64,000 bases of DNA from NCBI RefSeq assembly GCF_036962685.1, contig NZ_JBALOP010000001.1, positions 122,444-186,443 on the forward strand. Reading direction: 5' to 3'. The notes below the pieces were generated by a model that saw only the letters and a list, made by a program, of their open reading frames with translations, was not told the DNA's origin and did not search any database. Numbering within the stretch: position 1 is the first letter of the stretch; every line of letters starts with the position of its first letter. The stretch is from Ferdinandcohnia sp036962685. Its GTDB lineage: Bacteria; Bacillota; Bacilli; Bacillales; Bacillaceae_L. Below are positions 9,340-17,431 of this stretch, piece by piece. The position numbers and the translations under genes are program-made.

Positions 9340-9356
9340 TTGTAAAGTTAAATCTA

Positions 9357-10661
9357 TTATTTTCTTGTGTCTTCCCAAGCCTTTTGAGATTCCTTCACAA
9401 GGTCATCCCAGCTCATTTCACCGCTGATGTATTTTTGAATATTAACACCAAGCTGTTGCTCTCCCCAACCAGTAGGGTAGCCCATGAATACCCAAGGAAT
9501 TGTTTTTCCTTCAGTTGCATACTCATACACTGCTTTTCCTAGTGGATCAGAAACTTTTGAAGCGTCGAAACCTTCATATGCAGGGATGAACTTAAAGTCT
9601 TCTAATACAGCTGTTTTTCCTTCTTCAGACGTGTATAACCAATCTAAGAAGTCTTTTGCAGCTTTTACTTCTGCTTCATCTTTGTTACTATTTACTGCCC
9701 AGTACATTGGGATACCAACTGGGATTGAATCTTCTTTGTAGCCCTCAACAGGAATTGGCAGAATACTTACGCCGTTGTTTGCAAGCTCTTCATCGATACC
9801 TGTGATTGAACCATATACCCAGTTACCTTGTTGAATCATCGCGACACGACCAGTAGAAAATAACTCTTCTACTTGCATTGCATAGTCTAAGCTAACTGTT
9901 GGTTGAACAGAATATTCATTTTGTAAATCTAGTACTTTCTTAAATGCATCGCCATATTTAAAATCTACAGATTTAGAATCAAATGTTCCCAATACATTAC
10001 CATCAAATTCAGGAGATAAAAATGCGTTTGATAAGTGTAAGCCTGTTACCCATTTTTCTTTACCAGGCAGGGCAAACACCGCATCTAAACCTAGTTCTTC
10101 TTTCTTACTATCTAATGTTTTAACCGCTTCTTCTAAAGCAGCATAAGTTGTAATCTCATCTGGATTGATTCCAGCTTTTTCGAATACTGCTGTATTGTAT
10201 ATTAATCCATAACCTTCTTGGTTAAAAGGAAGTCCTAATACTTTGCCGTCTTGAGAAACTCCTTCAAGAGTTCCTTCTAATGCTGCGTTTGCAGCAGATG
10301 TATCAGAAAGGTCTGCTAAACTATCAACCCAGTCAGCAACGTCTTGAGGTCCACCAATATTGTAAATAGTTGGTTCTTCACCTGAAGCAAATTTTGAACG
10401 AAGTGCTGCACCGTAATCTTCCCCACCACCAACAGTTGTGATGTTGATTTTTACACCTTCATGAGATTCTTCGTATTGCTTAGCAACTGCTTCAAATTGA
10501 TCTTTAAATTCTACTTTGAATTGGAAGATATCCACTGTTGTTGTTTTTGAATCACTTTTATTTCCACTTTTGCTTTCTCCATCTGAAGAACACCCTACGA
10601 GAGCAACACTTATAAGGATTAAAAGTGCCAATACTGTAGGAAAAAGTTTGTTTGCTTTCAT
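9357..10661 (-). CDS. Extracellular sugar-binding lipoprotein of ABC importer
   Basis: 434 residues. Signal MKANKLFPTVLALLILISVA then LVGCSSDG gives a clear lipobox. Family-1 binding-protein features are visible: VDIFQFKVEFKDQFE at the mature start, KITTVGGGEDYGAALRSKF-like core (NITTVGGGEDYG) and a C-terminal EMSWDDLVKESQKAW. It is first in the operon with two permeases, the MalR-like regulator and the alpha-glucosidase. LacI-type operators and a cre-like site lie upstream. Confidence 0.9.
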   Translation of the reverse strand: MKANKLFPTVLALLILISVALVGCSSDGESKSGNKSDSKTTTVDIFQFKVEFKDQFEAVAKQYEESHEGVKINITTVGGGEDYGAALRSKFASGEEPTIYNIGGPQDVADWVDSLADLSDTSAANAALEGTLEGVSQDGKVLGLPFNQEGYGLIYNTAVFEKAGINPDEITTYAALEEAVKTLDSKKEELGLDAVFALPGKEKWVTGLHLSNAFLSPEFDGNVLGTFDSKSVDFKYGDAFKKVLDLQNEYSVQPTVSLDYAMQVEELFSTGRVAMIQQGNWVYGSITGIDEELANNGVSILPIPVEGYKEDSIPVGIPMYWAVNSNKDEAEVKAAKDFLDWLYTSEEGKTAVLEDFKFIPAYEGFDASKVSDPLGKAVYEYATEGKTIPWVFMGYPTGWGEQQLGVNIQKYISGEMSWDDLVKESQKAWEDTRK

Positions 10662-11100
10662 GATGAAACCCCCATTTGTTCATTTTTGAAAGGAAGGAAC
10701 CGTTGCACAGATTAGGAAACCGCTTGCATCAATATATACACTTTTTCGAAATTAATAATATTACAGTAATCTCTTATATTGAGATTCAAATTATATAACG
10801 TTGACATTGTTATGTTTTTCATACTTCCATTGCCTTGTACAATTTGCGCAAACGGTTGCATTCCTTTTACAGTTTTATATTAGCATGGACAAAATATAAT
10901 TACAATAAAAAACTAAATCGTTTTCATTTTTGTCATTTTAATATGTCCTATTAAGTTAAAGAAAATTGATACTTGCACTGAGCATAATGCACTTACAACC
11001 AATCAAATTATTGTCACCAATGACATATCCTGTTCAGTCCTTTAAGTCAGTTATTTCGACTGGTGACTTTGCCTACATGTGGCATAGCAATTGGCATAAT
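10662..11100 (-). promoter_or_regulatory. Control region of the MalR-type operon: LacI-type boxes and cre-like site
   Basis: This 440-bp spacer holds GCAAACGGTTGC (10848-10859), GGAAACCGCTTGCA (10715-10728) and a weaker GGAACCGTTGCA (10696-10707); all are CG-centred imperfect palindromes typical of LacI-family operators. A cre-like CTAAATCGTTTTCA lies at 10913-10926, one mismatch from consensus on the reverse strand. These could serve the MalR-like regulator and CcpA. I see no convincing gene here: a 61-codon plus-strand frame at 10966-11151 has no ribosome binding site and runs into a terminator. Confidence 0.5.
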
Positions 11101-11132
11101 AAAAAGCTAGGGAGCTTGGTCCCTAGCTTTTT
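11101..11132 (-). terminator. Terminator of the DUF896 gene, overlapping its stop
   Basis: AAAAAGCTAGGGA pairs with TCCCTAGCTTTTT around a short loop, giving a 13-bp stem with flanking A and T runs, so it can act in both directions. The stop codon TAG of the gene lies inside the stem. Confidence 0.85.
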
Positions 11133-11359
11133 GGATTGTTCTCTTCTTTAGCTTTTAATTTTCGAACCTTTTCAGGAGTTACGTCATTTCCAAGCGGATC
11201 AAGGACCTTTAAAGTGGAGAACGTATCTGTCACCTGCCCGCGAATTTCACGCAAATAGTCTTCACGTAACACTTGTTGTTCCACTTTTTCCGCAGGTGTT
11301 AGCCCTTCTTCACGTGCTTTTTTCGCTAACTCATTGATTCTTTTTAAACTCTCAATCAT
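11123..11359 (-). CDS. DUF896 / YnzC-family small protein
   Basis: 78-residue soluble, charged, largely helical protein. It opens with IESLKRINELAKKAREEGL and contains LTPAEKVEQQVLREDYLREI, the hallmark of the DUF896 (UPF0291) family found throughout Bacillaceae. B. subtilis YnzC and paralogues have nearly the same length. Its molecular role is not established. It stands alone with its own terminator, and no functional link to its neighbours is visible. Confidence 0.88.
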   Translation of the reverse strand: MIESLKRINELAKKAREEGLTPAEKVEQQVLREDYLREIRGQVTDTFSTLKVLDPLGNDVTPEKVRKLKAKEENNPKS

Positions 11360-11469
11360 TCTATTCTATCCTCTCCCTCTGATGTGCTTGAAAATTAGTT
11401 TCACCTTATTTTTACATAACATCCACGATTGGACTAGTACTAGGCGTATTCTTAATAAGATTGATTTAT

Positions 11470-12267
11470 CTAATTAAAAAAAGGACCCGATTCAATCTTT
11501 ACGGAGTTTTTCCCCTTAACCAGTTTTAAAGTCGCTACGATTAGAAAACTAACAATCACTAATAACAGCCATGAACTTACCTTTCCTAGATGAACAAGAC
11601 TCCATGCCTTAGTTTGATTCGGGTACTGCCACGCTCCAAAGAACGTTGCGATATTTTCAGCTATCCATATAAAAAATCCGATGAGCACAAAAGAAAGTGA
11701 GAGTGGCATACGGTAAGTAGTTCCACCGATTTCGTATGTCACCCATGTCTTCCAAAAAACAATAATGACAAGAGCGGATAGCCACCAACGAATATCAATC
11801 CAAAAATGGTGGGTAAAAAAGTTTAAATAAATCGCGGCTGCGAGTGGCACAACTACTAAAAACGGTGGCCACTTGACCAACTCCACCTTAAGCCTCCTCC
11901 ACGCCTGACAGAGATAACTCGCTACACTCGCATACATGAATCCACTATACAATGGCACTCCAAAAACCTTGAAAAACCCTTCCTCTGGATAAGACCAAGA
12001 CCCCATATGTACCTTAAAAATCTCTAGCGCAAGACCGATAAGGTGGAACAACGAAATAACCTTTAGCTCATCCCTCGTTTCAAGCCCGGAGCGTACCATC
12101 CACCACTGCATGAGAAGACAGATGATGAGCAGCCAATCATACCGTGGCAATAAGGGAAGTGAGATCACTTGAGTAAGAGCCAAAGAAGCAAAAATGACAA
12201 CAGGAAACAAACACGATAGGGCCTGCTCCCAACCAAAACGAACAAGTTGCTTTACTGCTCTCATCAT
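11470..12267 (-). CDS. DUF817 (YoaT-like) integral membrane protein
   Basis: 265 residues from the chosen start, with seven to eight hydrophobic segments and many Trp residues (QWWMVRSG, GSWSYPEEGFFKVFGVPLYSG, WIDIRWWLSA). The pattern fits the DUF817 family, which includes B. subtilis YoaT; function unknown. The frame extends 14 codons further upstream, but that part lies over a dispersed 19-bp motif. The ATG at 12267 has AAAGGAGG nearby (a second ATG follows at once), so it is preferred. Confidence 0.8.
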   Translation of the reverse strand: MMRAVKQLVRFGWEQALSCLFPVVIFASLALTQVISLPLLPRYDWLLIICLLMQWWMVRSGLETRDELKVISLFHLIGLALEIFKVHMGSWSYPEEGFFKVFGVPLYSGFMYASVASYLCQAWRRLKVELVKWPPFLVVVPLAAAIYLNFFTHHFWIDIRWWLSALVIIVFWKTWVTYEIGGTTYRMPLSLSFVLIGFFIWIAENIATFFGAWQYPNQTKAWSLVHLGKVSSWLLLVIVSFLIVATLKLVKGKNSVKIESGPFFN

Positions 12268-12288
12268 TCGCCCTCCTTTTGGGTCAGG

Positions 12289-12307
12289 GGGACAGGTACA
12301 TCGTCCC
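12289..12307 (+). repeat. 19-bp dispersed motif, copy 1
   Basis: GGGACAGGTACATCGTCCC. Its near-identical partner (18 of 19 bases) lies in opposite orientation at 13455-13473. The motif is itself an imperfect dyad (GGGAC...GTCCC). This copy lies immediately upstream of the DUF817 gene. Confidence 0.7.
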
Positions 12308-12396
12308 AACTAAGCTACCATCTACGTATTGATTCTAATATAAAATTTATTGAATTACAATAAAATATTATTGTTTATTTTAAAAAACATAGTAGA

Positions 12397-12434
12397 AAAA
12401 GCATTCCCCCATACTGAGAAATGCTTTATTTTGC
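12397..12434 (-). terminator. Possible terminator hairpin
   Basis: AAGCATT and AATGCTT arms flank CCCCATACTGAG, with T-runs on either side. No obvious gene ends here on either strand, so its role is unclear; it may insulate the DUF817 gene from upstream transcription. Confidence 0.35.
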
Positions 12435-12449
12435 CAACTATTTTCTACG

Positions 12450-12478
12450 GAATTTAATAAGATATTATGTAAATACTA
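12450..12478 (+). promoter_or_regulatory. Possible forespore (sigma-F/G-like) promoter
   Basis: GAATT (12450-12454) and AAATACTA (12471-12478) are separated by 16 bases, loosely resembling the spacing and elements of sigma-G promoters. It precedes a gene resembling a gamma-type small spore protein by about 30 bp. Weak, based on resemblance alone. Confidence 0.3.
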
Positions 12479-12509
12479 AGTGTGCTACATATATTCGAGG
12501 AGGATTCGT

Positions 12510-12656
12510 ATGCCACAAAAACAGCCTAAAAAGAATAGTACGCAAACAAATGTTGCCGGAACTGATCCACAAAAAGTAAAACAAGAAATTCAAACAGATG
12601 TCAGCCAAGGACAAGGTGACATAACTTCTCGTGAAGCTGGAGCACTGCGTGATTGA
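12510..12656 (+). CDS. Small Gln-rich protein, gamma-type SASP-like
   Basis: 48 residues starting MPQKQPKKNSTQTNVAGTDP, then QKVKQEIQTDVSQGQGDITS and REAGALRD. It starts behind GAGGAGGATTCGT and ends at a strong terminator. The pattern TDPQKVKQEIQ...GQG resembles the repeat of gamma-type small acid-soluble spore proteins (TNAQQVRKQNQQS...GQG in SspE), which serve as an amino-acid reserve in spores. It has only one such unit, so it could be a minor SASP of another type. Hydrophilic, no membrane segment. Confidence 0.6.
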   Translation: MPQKQPKKNSTQTNVAGTDPQKVKQEIQTDVSQGQGDITSREAGALRD

Positions 12657-12689
12657 AAAAAGCCACTTTGAGTGGTTTTTTCTTTTTTA
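12656..12689 (+). terminator. Terminator of the small spore-type gene
   Basis: AAAAAAGCCACT pairs with AGTGGTTTTTT around a 3-base loop and is followed by CTTTTTT. The A-run upstream lets it also serve the cupin gene on the other strand. Confidence 0.85.
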
Positions 12690-12701
12690 TCTTTGGTGTA
12701 T

Positions 12702-13061
12702 TTATTTATTTTTTACCGGCATGAACAAAGACGGGCTTAGTTCTTCACTTTCAATGACAATCGCAGTTAATCCTGTATCCGTTTTTGTTTCGTGCCATTC
12801 ATCCTTTTCCCAAAAAACGGCATCCCCGGATGAAACTTTTACATACTCTTCTTTTTCATTTCGGACGTATCCTTCCCCGCTTACAACTAAAAGAAGTTGA
12901 GGCACAACAGCTTGGTGATACCCGACAATTCCATTTTCACCAAGGTGCATACAGCCAATTTGTGTTGGATTACTAGTTTGAATAATATGAGACATGATGA
13001 AATCCGAATTAAATTGTGATATCTGTTTACCACTATCTTTATCAAATTTATAAAGTATCAT
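12702..13061 (-). CDS. Cupin-domain protein
   Basis: 119-residue single-domain cupin. The first motif region is GENGIVGYHQAVVPQLLLVVSG with a following GEGYV, and the second is VSSGDAVFWEKDEWHETKT. The metal-ligand set is reduced compared with the classical HxH...E/H pattern: one His in GYHQ and one in WHE. It starts behind ATAGGAGGT. Probably a small-molecule binding or protective protein; its substrate cannot be told. Monocistronic and convergent with the spore-type gene. Confidence 0.75.
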   Translation of the reverse strand: MILYKFDKDSGKQISQFNSDFIMSHIIQTSNPTQIGCMHLGENGIVGYHQAVVPQLLLVVSGEGYVRNEKEEYVKVSSGDAVFWEKDEWHETKTDTGLTAIVIESEELSPSLFMPVKNK

Positions 13062-13242
13062 GATATGACCTCCTATATCCGTTATTATTCAGTGCACCAT
13101 CTTAAATTCCCTTCTTTTTTCTATCAAAAAAGGAGGATGAAATTCTGCCTCAAAGGCATAAAACTGACATAGGGCACTTTCACAAATAAAAGGAATAGAT
13201 TATACTGGACTAACTATCATATTCAATAAGGAGGAATTTCCT

Positions 13243-13437
13243 ATGACCGAGAATAATCAACCTGAAGCACAAAAAAAGAAGATTAGCCTACAAGAGGCTA
13301 TGAAGCAGCAGCTGGAAAAGAAAAAGGCCCAGTCTTCTGCTGGAAAAGGTAAAACAAATACCGACCTTTCAACAAAAAAATTGAAAAGCCAGCAAACAAA
13401 AAAAACAAGCAATACTCGTCGTAAAATGGGCGTTTAG
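13243..13437 (+). CDS. Small basic hypothetical protein
   Basis: 64 residues, very rich in Lys, Gln, Ser and Thr: MTENNQPEAQKKKISLQEAM, then a predicted helix KQQLEKKK, then a low-complexity tail ending NTRRKMGV. The ribosome binding site AAGGAGG is well placed and the gene ends before a strong terminator, so I take it as real. No domain is recognised. The composition suggests a nucleic-acid-associated or spore protein, but that is a guess. Confidence 0.6.
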   Translation: MTENNQPEAQKKKISLQEAMKQQLEKKKAQSSAGKGKTNTDLSTKKLKSQQTKKTSNTRRKMGV

Positions 13438-13454
13438 CAATTCTATAGAACATT

Positions 13455-13473
13455 GGGACGATGGACCTGTCCC
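13455..13473 (-). repeat. 19-bp dispersed motif, copy 2
   Basis: Plus strand reads GGGACGATGGACCTGTCCC, the reverse complement of copy 1 (12289-12307) except for one base. It sits between the small basic protein gene and the shared terminator. The 19-bp dyad could itself form a hairpin. Confidence 0.7.
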
Positions 13474-13474
13474 A

Positions 13475-13518
13475 AAAAAGGAGTATGGAATCTTGTTTAG
13501 ATTCCATACTCTTTTTTA
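13475..13518. terminator. Bidirectional terminator between small protein gene and tdh
   Basis: GAGTATGGAATC pairs with GATTCCATACTC, with an A-run on the left and CTTTTTT on the right. It can end both the plus-strand small gene and the minus-strand threonine operon. Confidence 0.88.
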
Positions 13519-13519
13519 T

Positions 13520-14479
13520 TCATCCTGCATTCTTTATAATTTTCGTGCTTAATTTTTCAAGCATATCCTTTGTCATTGTTTCAAGATTGTACTCGGCCTT
13601 AAAGCCCCATTCTTCTTTTGCTGCTGTGGCATCGATTGAATTTGGCCAACTGTCGGCGATAGCTTGGCGGACAGGGTCCACTTCATACTTCATCGCAAAC
13701 TCAGGAATATGCTTTTTAATTTCTGCCGCAATTTCCTCTGGCGCAAAGCTCATTGCTGTTACATTGAACGCATTCCGGTGCTTCAGCTTGCACTCATCTG
13801 CTTCCATTAAATCAATTATGGCTCGAAGCGCATCCGGCATATACATCATATCCATATATGTGCCTTCCGCGATATAGGAGGTATAGCTTTTATTTTTCAG
13901 GGCTTCATAATAAATTTCCACAGCATAATCCGTCGTACCGCCACCTGGAGGGGTCATATACGAAATCAGTCCTGGAAAACGAAGTCCTCGTGTATCCACA
14001 CAAAATTTATGATTGTAATAATCACATAGCAACTCACCCGAAACCTTATTCACACCATACATTGTCGTAGGGCGCTGAATGGTGTCCTGTGGAGTCCCGT
14101 CCTTTGGCGTAGTCGGACCAAATGCCCCGATTGAGCTTGGCGTGAAAAATTGACAACGTAGTTCACGTGCAACCTCTAATGCATTGACGAGTCCACCCAT
14201 ATTTAAGTTCCAGGCTAAAAGTGGCTTTGCCTCTGCAGTTGCAGATAGCAATGCAGCTAAATGAATTAACGTGTCAGCATTATATTTTCTTGTAATGTCA
14301 TACATTGCTTTACCATCTGTTACATCTAAAAGCTCAAACGGACCTGAGTGGACAACCTCACAATCCGTTTTTCGAATATCTGTCGCAACAACATTTTCAG
14401 CACCATAAACCTTACGAAGCTTTGTGACAAGCTCTGACCCGATTTGGCCAAGGGCCCCTGTTACAACAATTTTCTCCAT
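13520..14479 (-). CDS. tdh: L-threonine 3-dehydrogenase, SDR (epimerase-like) type
   Basis: 319 residues of the extended short-chain dehydrogenase fold. The NAD-binding VTGALGQIGSELV lies at 5-17, LIHLAALLSA follows, and the catalytic YGVNK is near 142-146. Segments such as RFPGLISYMTPPGGGTTDYAVEIYY are typical of the SDR-type L-threonine dehydrogenase rather than UDP-galactose epimerase. It oxidises threonine to 2-amino-3-oxobutyrate. It directly follows kbl, which cleaves that product, giving the two-step threonine-to-glycine route in one operon. Start behind GGGGGAATGAATA. Confidence 0.93.
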   Translation of the reverse strand: MEKIVVTGALGQIGSELVTKLRKVYGAENVVATDIRKTDCEVVHSGPFELLDVTDGKAMYDITRKYNADTLIHLAALLSATAEAKPLLAWNLNMGGLVNALEVARELRCQFFTPSSIGAFGPTTPKDGTPQDTIQRPTTMYGVNKVSGELLCDYYNHKFCVDTRGLRFPGLISYMTPPGGGTTDYAVEIYYEALKNKSYTSYIAEGTYMDMMYMPDALRAIIDLMEADECKLKHRNAFNVTAMSFAPEEIAAEIKKHIPEFAMKYEVDPVRQAIADSWPNSIDATAAKEEWGFKAEYNLETMTKDMLEKLSTKIIKNAG

Positions 14480-14513
14480 TATTCATTCCCCCAAGTGGTC
14501 AACTGACCAGCTT

Positions 14514-15701
14514 TTAGATAATGTTCATTTCCTTGCCTACTTTTTCATATATCGCTACTGCTTGATCAAGCATTTCCTTCGTATGTGCTGCAGTCGGCAT
14601 ATTACGCACCCTTCCTGTCCCTTGAGGAACAGTTGGGAAAACAATTGATTTTGCATAAACGCCTTCTTCAATTAATCTCTTACTGAACTCCTGTGTTTTC
14701 ACTTCTTCCCCAATAATTACCGGTGTAATTGGCGTTTCACTGTGGCCAATATCAAAGCCGCGTTCCTTTAACTGCTGCTTGAAGTAGTTGGCATTATCCC
14801 AAAGTTTATCGTGGAGCTCTGTGCTGTTCATTAATATTTCGATTGCTTTTGTCGCAGCAGTAGCATCGGCCGGTGTCACTGCAGTTGAGAATAAGAATGG
14901 TCTACTACGAACCTTCAACCAATCAATTAATGCTTTCTTACCCGCTACATAACCGCCGACAACTCCAATTGCTTTTGAAAGAGTCCCAATTTGGAAATCT
15001 ACCTTGTCGGAAAGACCAAAATGCTTAACCGTTCCCGCGCCTTTTCCTAATACACCTGAACCGTGGGCATCGTCTACATATGTAATCAGATCGAATTCCT
15101 CTGCAATTTGTACGATTTCAGGTAGTTTTGCAATGTCACCATCCATGGAGAAAACACCGTCAGTGATGACCATAACCTTGTTATATAATCCGGATTCAGT
15201 AGCCTCTTTCGCTTTTTTACGTAAATCATCCATATCAGAATGGTTGAAACGAATGATTTTCGCCCTCGAAAGACGGCATCCATCGATGATTGAAGCATGA
15301 TTAAGCTCATCAGAAAGAATCGCATCATTTTTATCCATAACAGCGGAAATCGCCGCCATATTACAGTTAAAGCCAGATTGATATGAAATAGCTGCTTCAG
15401 TGTGCTTAAACTCCGCAAGCTTTTCTTCTAATTTCAGATGAAGATCAAGTGTCCCGTTAATGGTTCGAACTGCACCCGCTCCAACCCCGTACTTGTCGAT
15501 TGCTTCCTTAGCAACCTCTTTAAGACGCTCATCCGTAGCTAAGCCTAGATAATTGTTAGAGGAAAGGTTAATCAGTTCTTTCCCATTGATTTTGATGATA
15601 GGTCCGTTTGCACCTTGAAGAGGGTCGATTACATTATAAAGACCTTTCTTCTTTAAATCCTCCAGATTTTCATGCAAAAATGAGTCCAACACCTTCGACA
15701 T
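14514..15701 (-). CDS. kbl: Glycine C-acetyltransferase (2-amino-3-ketobutyrate CoA ligase)
   Basis: 395 residues, a PLP enzyme of the alpha-oxoamine synthase family. Visible: NNYLGLATDERL near the start, YVDDAHGSGVLG with the PLP-contacting Asp, and the Schiff-base Lys in GTLSKAIGVVGGYVAG. It converts 2-amino-3-oxobutyrate plus CoA to glycine and acetyl-CoA, working with the adjacent tdh product. The ATG at 15701 is preferred to one 33 bases upstream because AAAGGAGG lies just before it. Confusion with biotin synthase BioF is unlikely given the tdh partner. Confidence 0.93.
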   Translation of the reverse strand: MSKVLDSFLHENLEDLKKKGLYNVIDPLQGANGPIIKINGKELINLSSNNYLGLATDERLKEVAKEAIDKYGVGAGAVRTINGTLDLHLKLEEKLAEFKHTEAAISYQSGFNCNMAAISAVMDKNDAILSDELNHASIIDGCRLSRAKIIRFNHSDMDDLRKKAKEATESGLYNKVMVITDGVFSMDGDIAKLPEIVQIAEEFDLITYVDDAHGSGVLGKGAGTVKHFGLSDKVDFQIGTLSKAIGVVGGYVAGKKALIDWLKVRSRPFLFSTAVTPADATAATKAIEILMNSTELHDKLWDNANYFKQQLKERGFDIGHSETPITPVIIGEEVKTQEFSKRLIEEGVYAKSIVFPTVPQGTGRVRNMPTAAHTKEMLDQAVAIYEKVGKEMNII

Positions 15702-16300
15702 TCGAATCCTCCTTTGTATGTTTACAAAACACAAGTGTATTTTCTAGAAACACAACATTATTTTCGTAAATCCTTTTATATCAACATTTATACTTCATAC
15801 TTTATCACATTATTCATAAAGTGTATATATAGAGAGGACACTTTTCTTGCTATTATTATATTATTTGTTACTTTTCATTTTGTGATTCAAATAGGGGGTT
15901 TTTTGGATATAGGTACTATCTGAGCTCACTTTAGGAGTATTATTGAAAAGGTTGTGGTATATAAACTTGATATGCATGGACATTTGGGTTTTGCTGGAAT
16001 AAACGATAATATAAAGGGGCTATATGACCTAATATTTGGGGGTTTTAGGAAAAACCCTTTATATATAGCTACGATATGACATTACTTTTGGAATAAAAAG
16101 TAAGTGTCAATAGTAAAACACATTGTAGAAGGCATCTATTTGGATTTTTTTAGGAGGTTAAGTACCTTCCAAATTTGCTGGAGTGACATCAGTTGGATAT
16201 TTCTAGGTGACTGATGGCCTCCTAAGCCTATTGGAGTGCCCCCAACTGGATGTTTCTAGGAGAATGGGTCTCCCCACAATCCATTTATCCAACTGATAAT
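15702..16300. repeat. Gene-free spacer with degenerate ~53-bp repeat array (family A)
   Basis: No credible gene in this 670-bp spacer; one plus-strand frame (15714-15923) lacks a ribosome binding site. The motif [TC]TGGAT.TTT.TAGG recurs at 16140, 16193 and 16246, exactly 53 bp apart, each followed by a segment rich in TCCTAAGCC or TTGGAGTG. The middle unit has a stem CATCAGT...ACTGATG (16188-16217). Weaker related T/G-rich stretches at about 15987 and 16036 may be older units. Confidence 0.65.
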
Positions 16301-16322
16301 AAAAAAAGACCATATCTGGTCT
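16301..16322 (-). terminator. Terminator of the muropeptide salvage operon
   Basis: AGACCA pairs with TGGTCT around TATC. On the minus strand it is followed by seven T residues. It ends the transcription unit whose last gene is the AmiE-like hydrolase. Confidence 0.85.
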
Positions 16323-16370
16323 CATATTAGGGGGTAAAAATTTGGTCAATATTCTTCATGTAAAAACTGA

Positions 16371-17420
16371 CTAAAAATATGAACGAATTATATTATGCAG
16401 TCTCGGTCTTAAACGTAAAATATGTGGCTGTCTTCCAAAATGAACACGGTTTGTTAACAGAATGACGTTAAGGTTTACTTGAGGCTCAAACCAAATACTT
16501 GTTCCTGTAAAACCGGTATGCCCGTATGACCCTTGCGAAAATAAATCTCCACAGGACGACAGTACTGGGCTTTTTAAAATCCAGCCTAATCCTCGGTATT
16601 CACTATCAAATGAGGTGTAGTTTTGCCGAGATAATCGAAGTGATGCTTCTGAAAGTATCCGCTTTCCTTTGTATACCCCATTATTTTCAATCATACCTGC
16701 ATATTTTTGAAGATTTTGAATGGTGGAAAATAAGCCAGCATGACCGCTTATTCCACCCATTGATTCTGTGTTATCGTCATGGACTATTCCGTATTTATGT
16801 CCTTTCAGCTTCTCACTATATTCCGTAGCGGCATATCTTTCTTTATCGAAGGATGGGTTAAATCCCGTTTCTACCATTTCAAGTGGAGTAAAAATCTCTT
16901 TTTCTGCAAACCTTTCAAATTTTTGCCCTGTGACTACTTCGATAATTCTATAAAGTGTAATTAATCCTAAGTCACTATATATCACTTTACTGCCAGTTGG
17001 CACTTCAAGCGACTCTCCACATATTCTTTCGAGGATTTGATCTGTCAATAAATCCTCCACATAATATTGCCTATGTGCAGGTAACCCGGATGTATGCGTT
17101 AACAAGTGTTTTAATGTTATATGCTCCTTACCATTTTGCGCAAACTCTGGCAGAAAAAAGGCAGCTGTATCATCAAGTCGAATTTCCCCATTATCAATAA
17201 GCTTTAATATAACAGGTAAAGTCGCAACTACCTTTGTTAAAGATGCGAGGTCAAAAACGGTATTTCGTTTCATTGGCAATTCTTTCGGATAAACTGCACG
17301 ATTTCCAATAGCCTCCTCAAAGAGAATTTGTCCATCATGAGAAATACTTATGACGGCGCCAGGAATATGTTGTAAATCAATTTCCTTTTGAAGAAATTCC
17401 AGAATTTTTCCTTTCACCAC
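16371..17420 (-). CDS. Serine beta-lactamase-fold hydrolase, AmiE (YbbE)-like
   Basis: 349 residues of the serine beta-lactamase/DD-peptidase fold. The nucleophile motif SLTK (about 60-63) is in DLASLTKVVAT, the second motif YSD (for YxN) is in VIYSDLGLITLY, and the HTG triad is in GHTGFTGTSIW. In B. subtilis the related YbbE/AmiE is an N-acetylmuramyl-L-alanine amidase encoded with nagZ, namZ and murQ. Here the same partners occur upstream, but this protein has no signal peptide (MVKGKILEFLQ) and should be cytoplasmic. It starts at one of two tandem GTG codons behind AAAGGGG. A general esterase role is the alternative. Confidence 0.75.
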   Translation of the reverse strand: MVKGKILEFLQKEIDLQHIPGAVISISHDGQILFEEAIGNRAVYPKELPMKRNTVFDLASLTKVVATLPVILKLIDNGEIRLDDTAAFFLPEFAQNGKEHITLKHLLTHTSGLPAHRQYYVEDLLTDQILERICGESLEVPTGSKVIYSDLGLITLYRIIEVVTGQKFERFAEKEIFTPLEMVETGFNPSFDKERYAATEYSEKLKGHKYGIVHDDNTESMGGISGHAGLFSTIQNLQKYAGMIENNGVYKGKRILSEASLRLSRQNYTSFDSEYRGLGWILKSPVLSSCGDLFSQGSYGHTGFTGTSIWFEPQVNLNVILLTNRVHFGRQPHILRLRPRLHNIIRSYF

Positions 17421-17431
17421 GATCGTCCCCT

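Noticed and set aside
10966..11151. 61-codon plus-strand ORF
   Set aside because: No ribosome binding site, no recognisable composition, and it runs through the DUF896 terminator.
15714..15923. 69-codon plus-strand ORF
   Set aside because: It is AT-rich, overlaps the kbl upstream region and has no ribosome binding site.
16371..17420. Class C beta-lactamase conferring resistance
   Set aside because: The fold motifs are present, but there is no signal peptide and the neighbours are muropeptide salvage genes, which point to an AmiE-like hydrolase.
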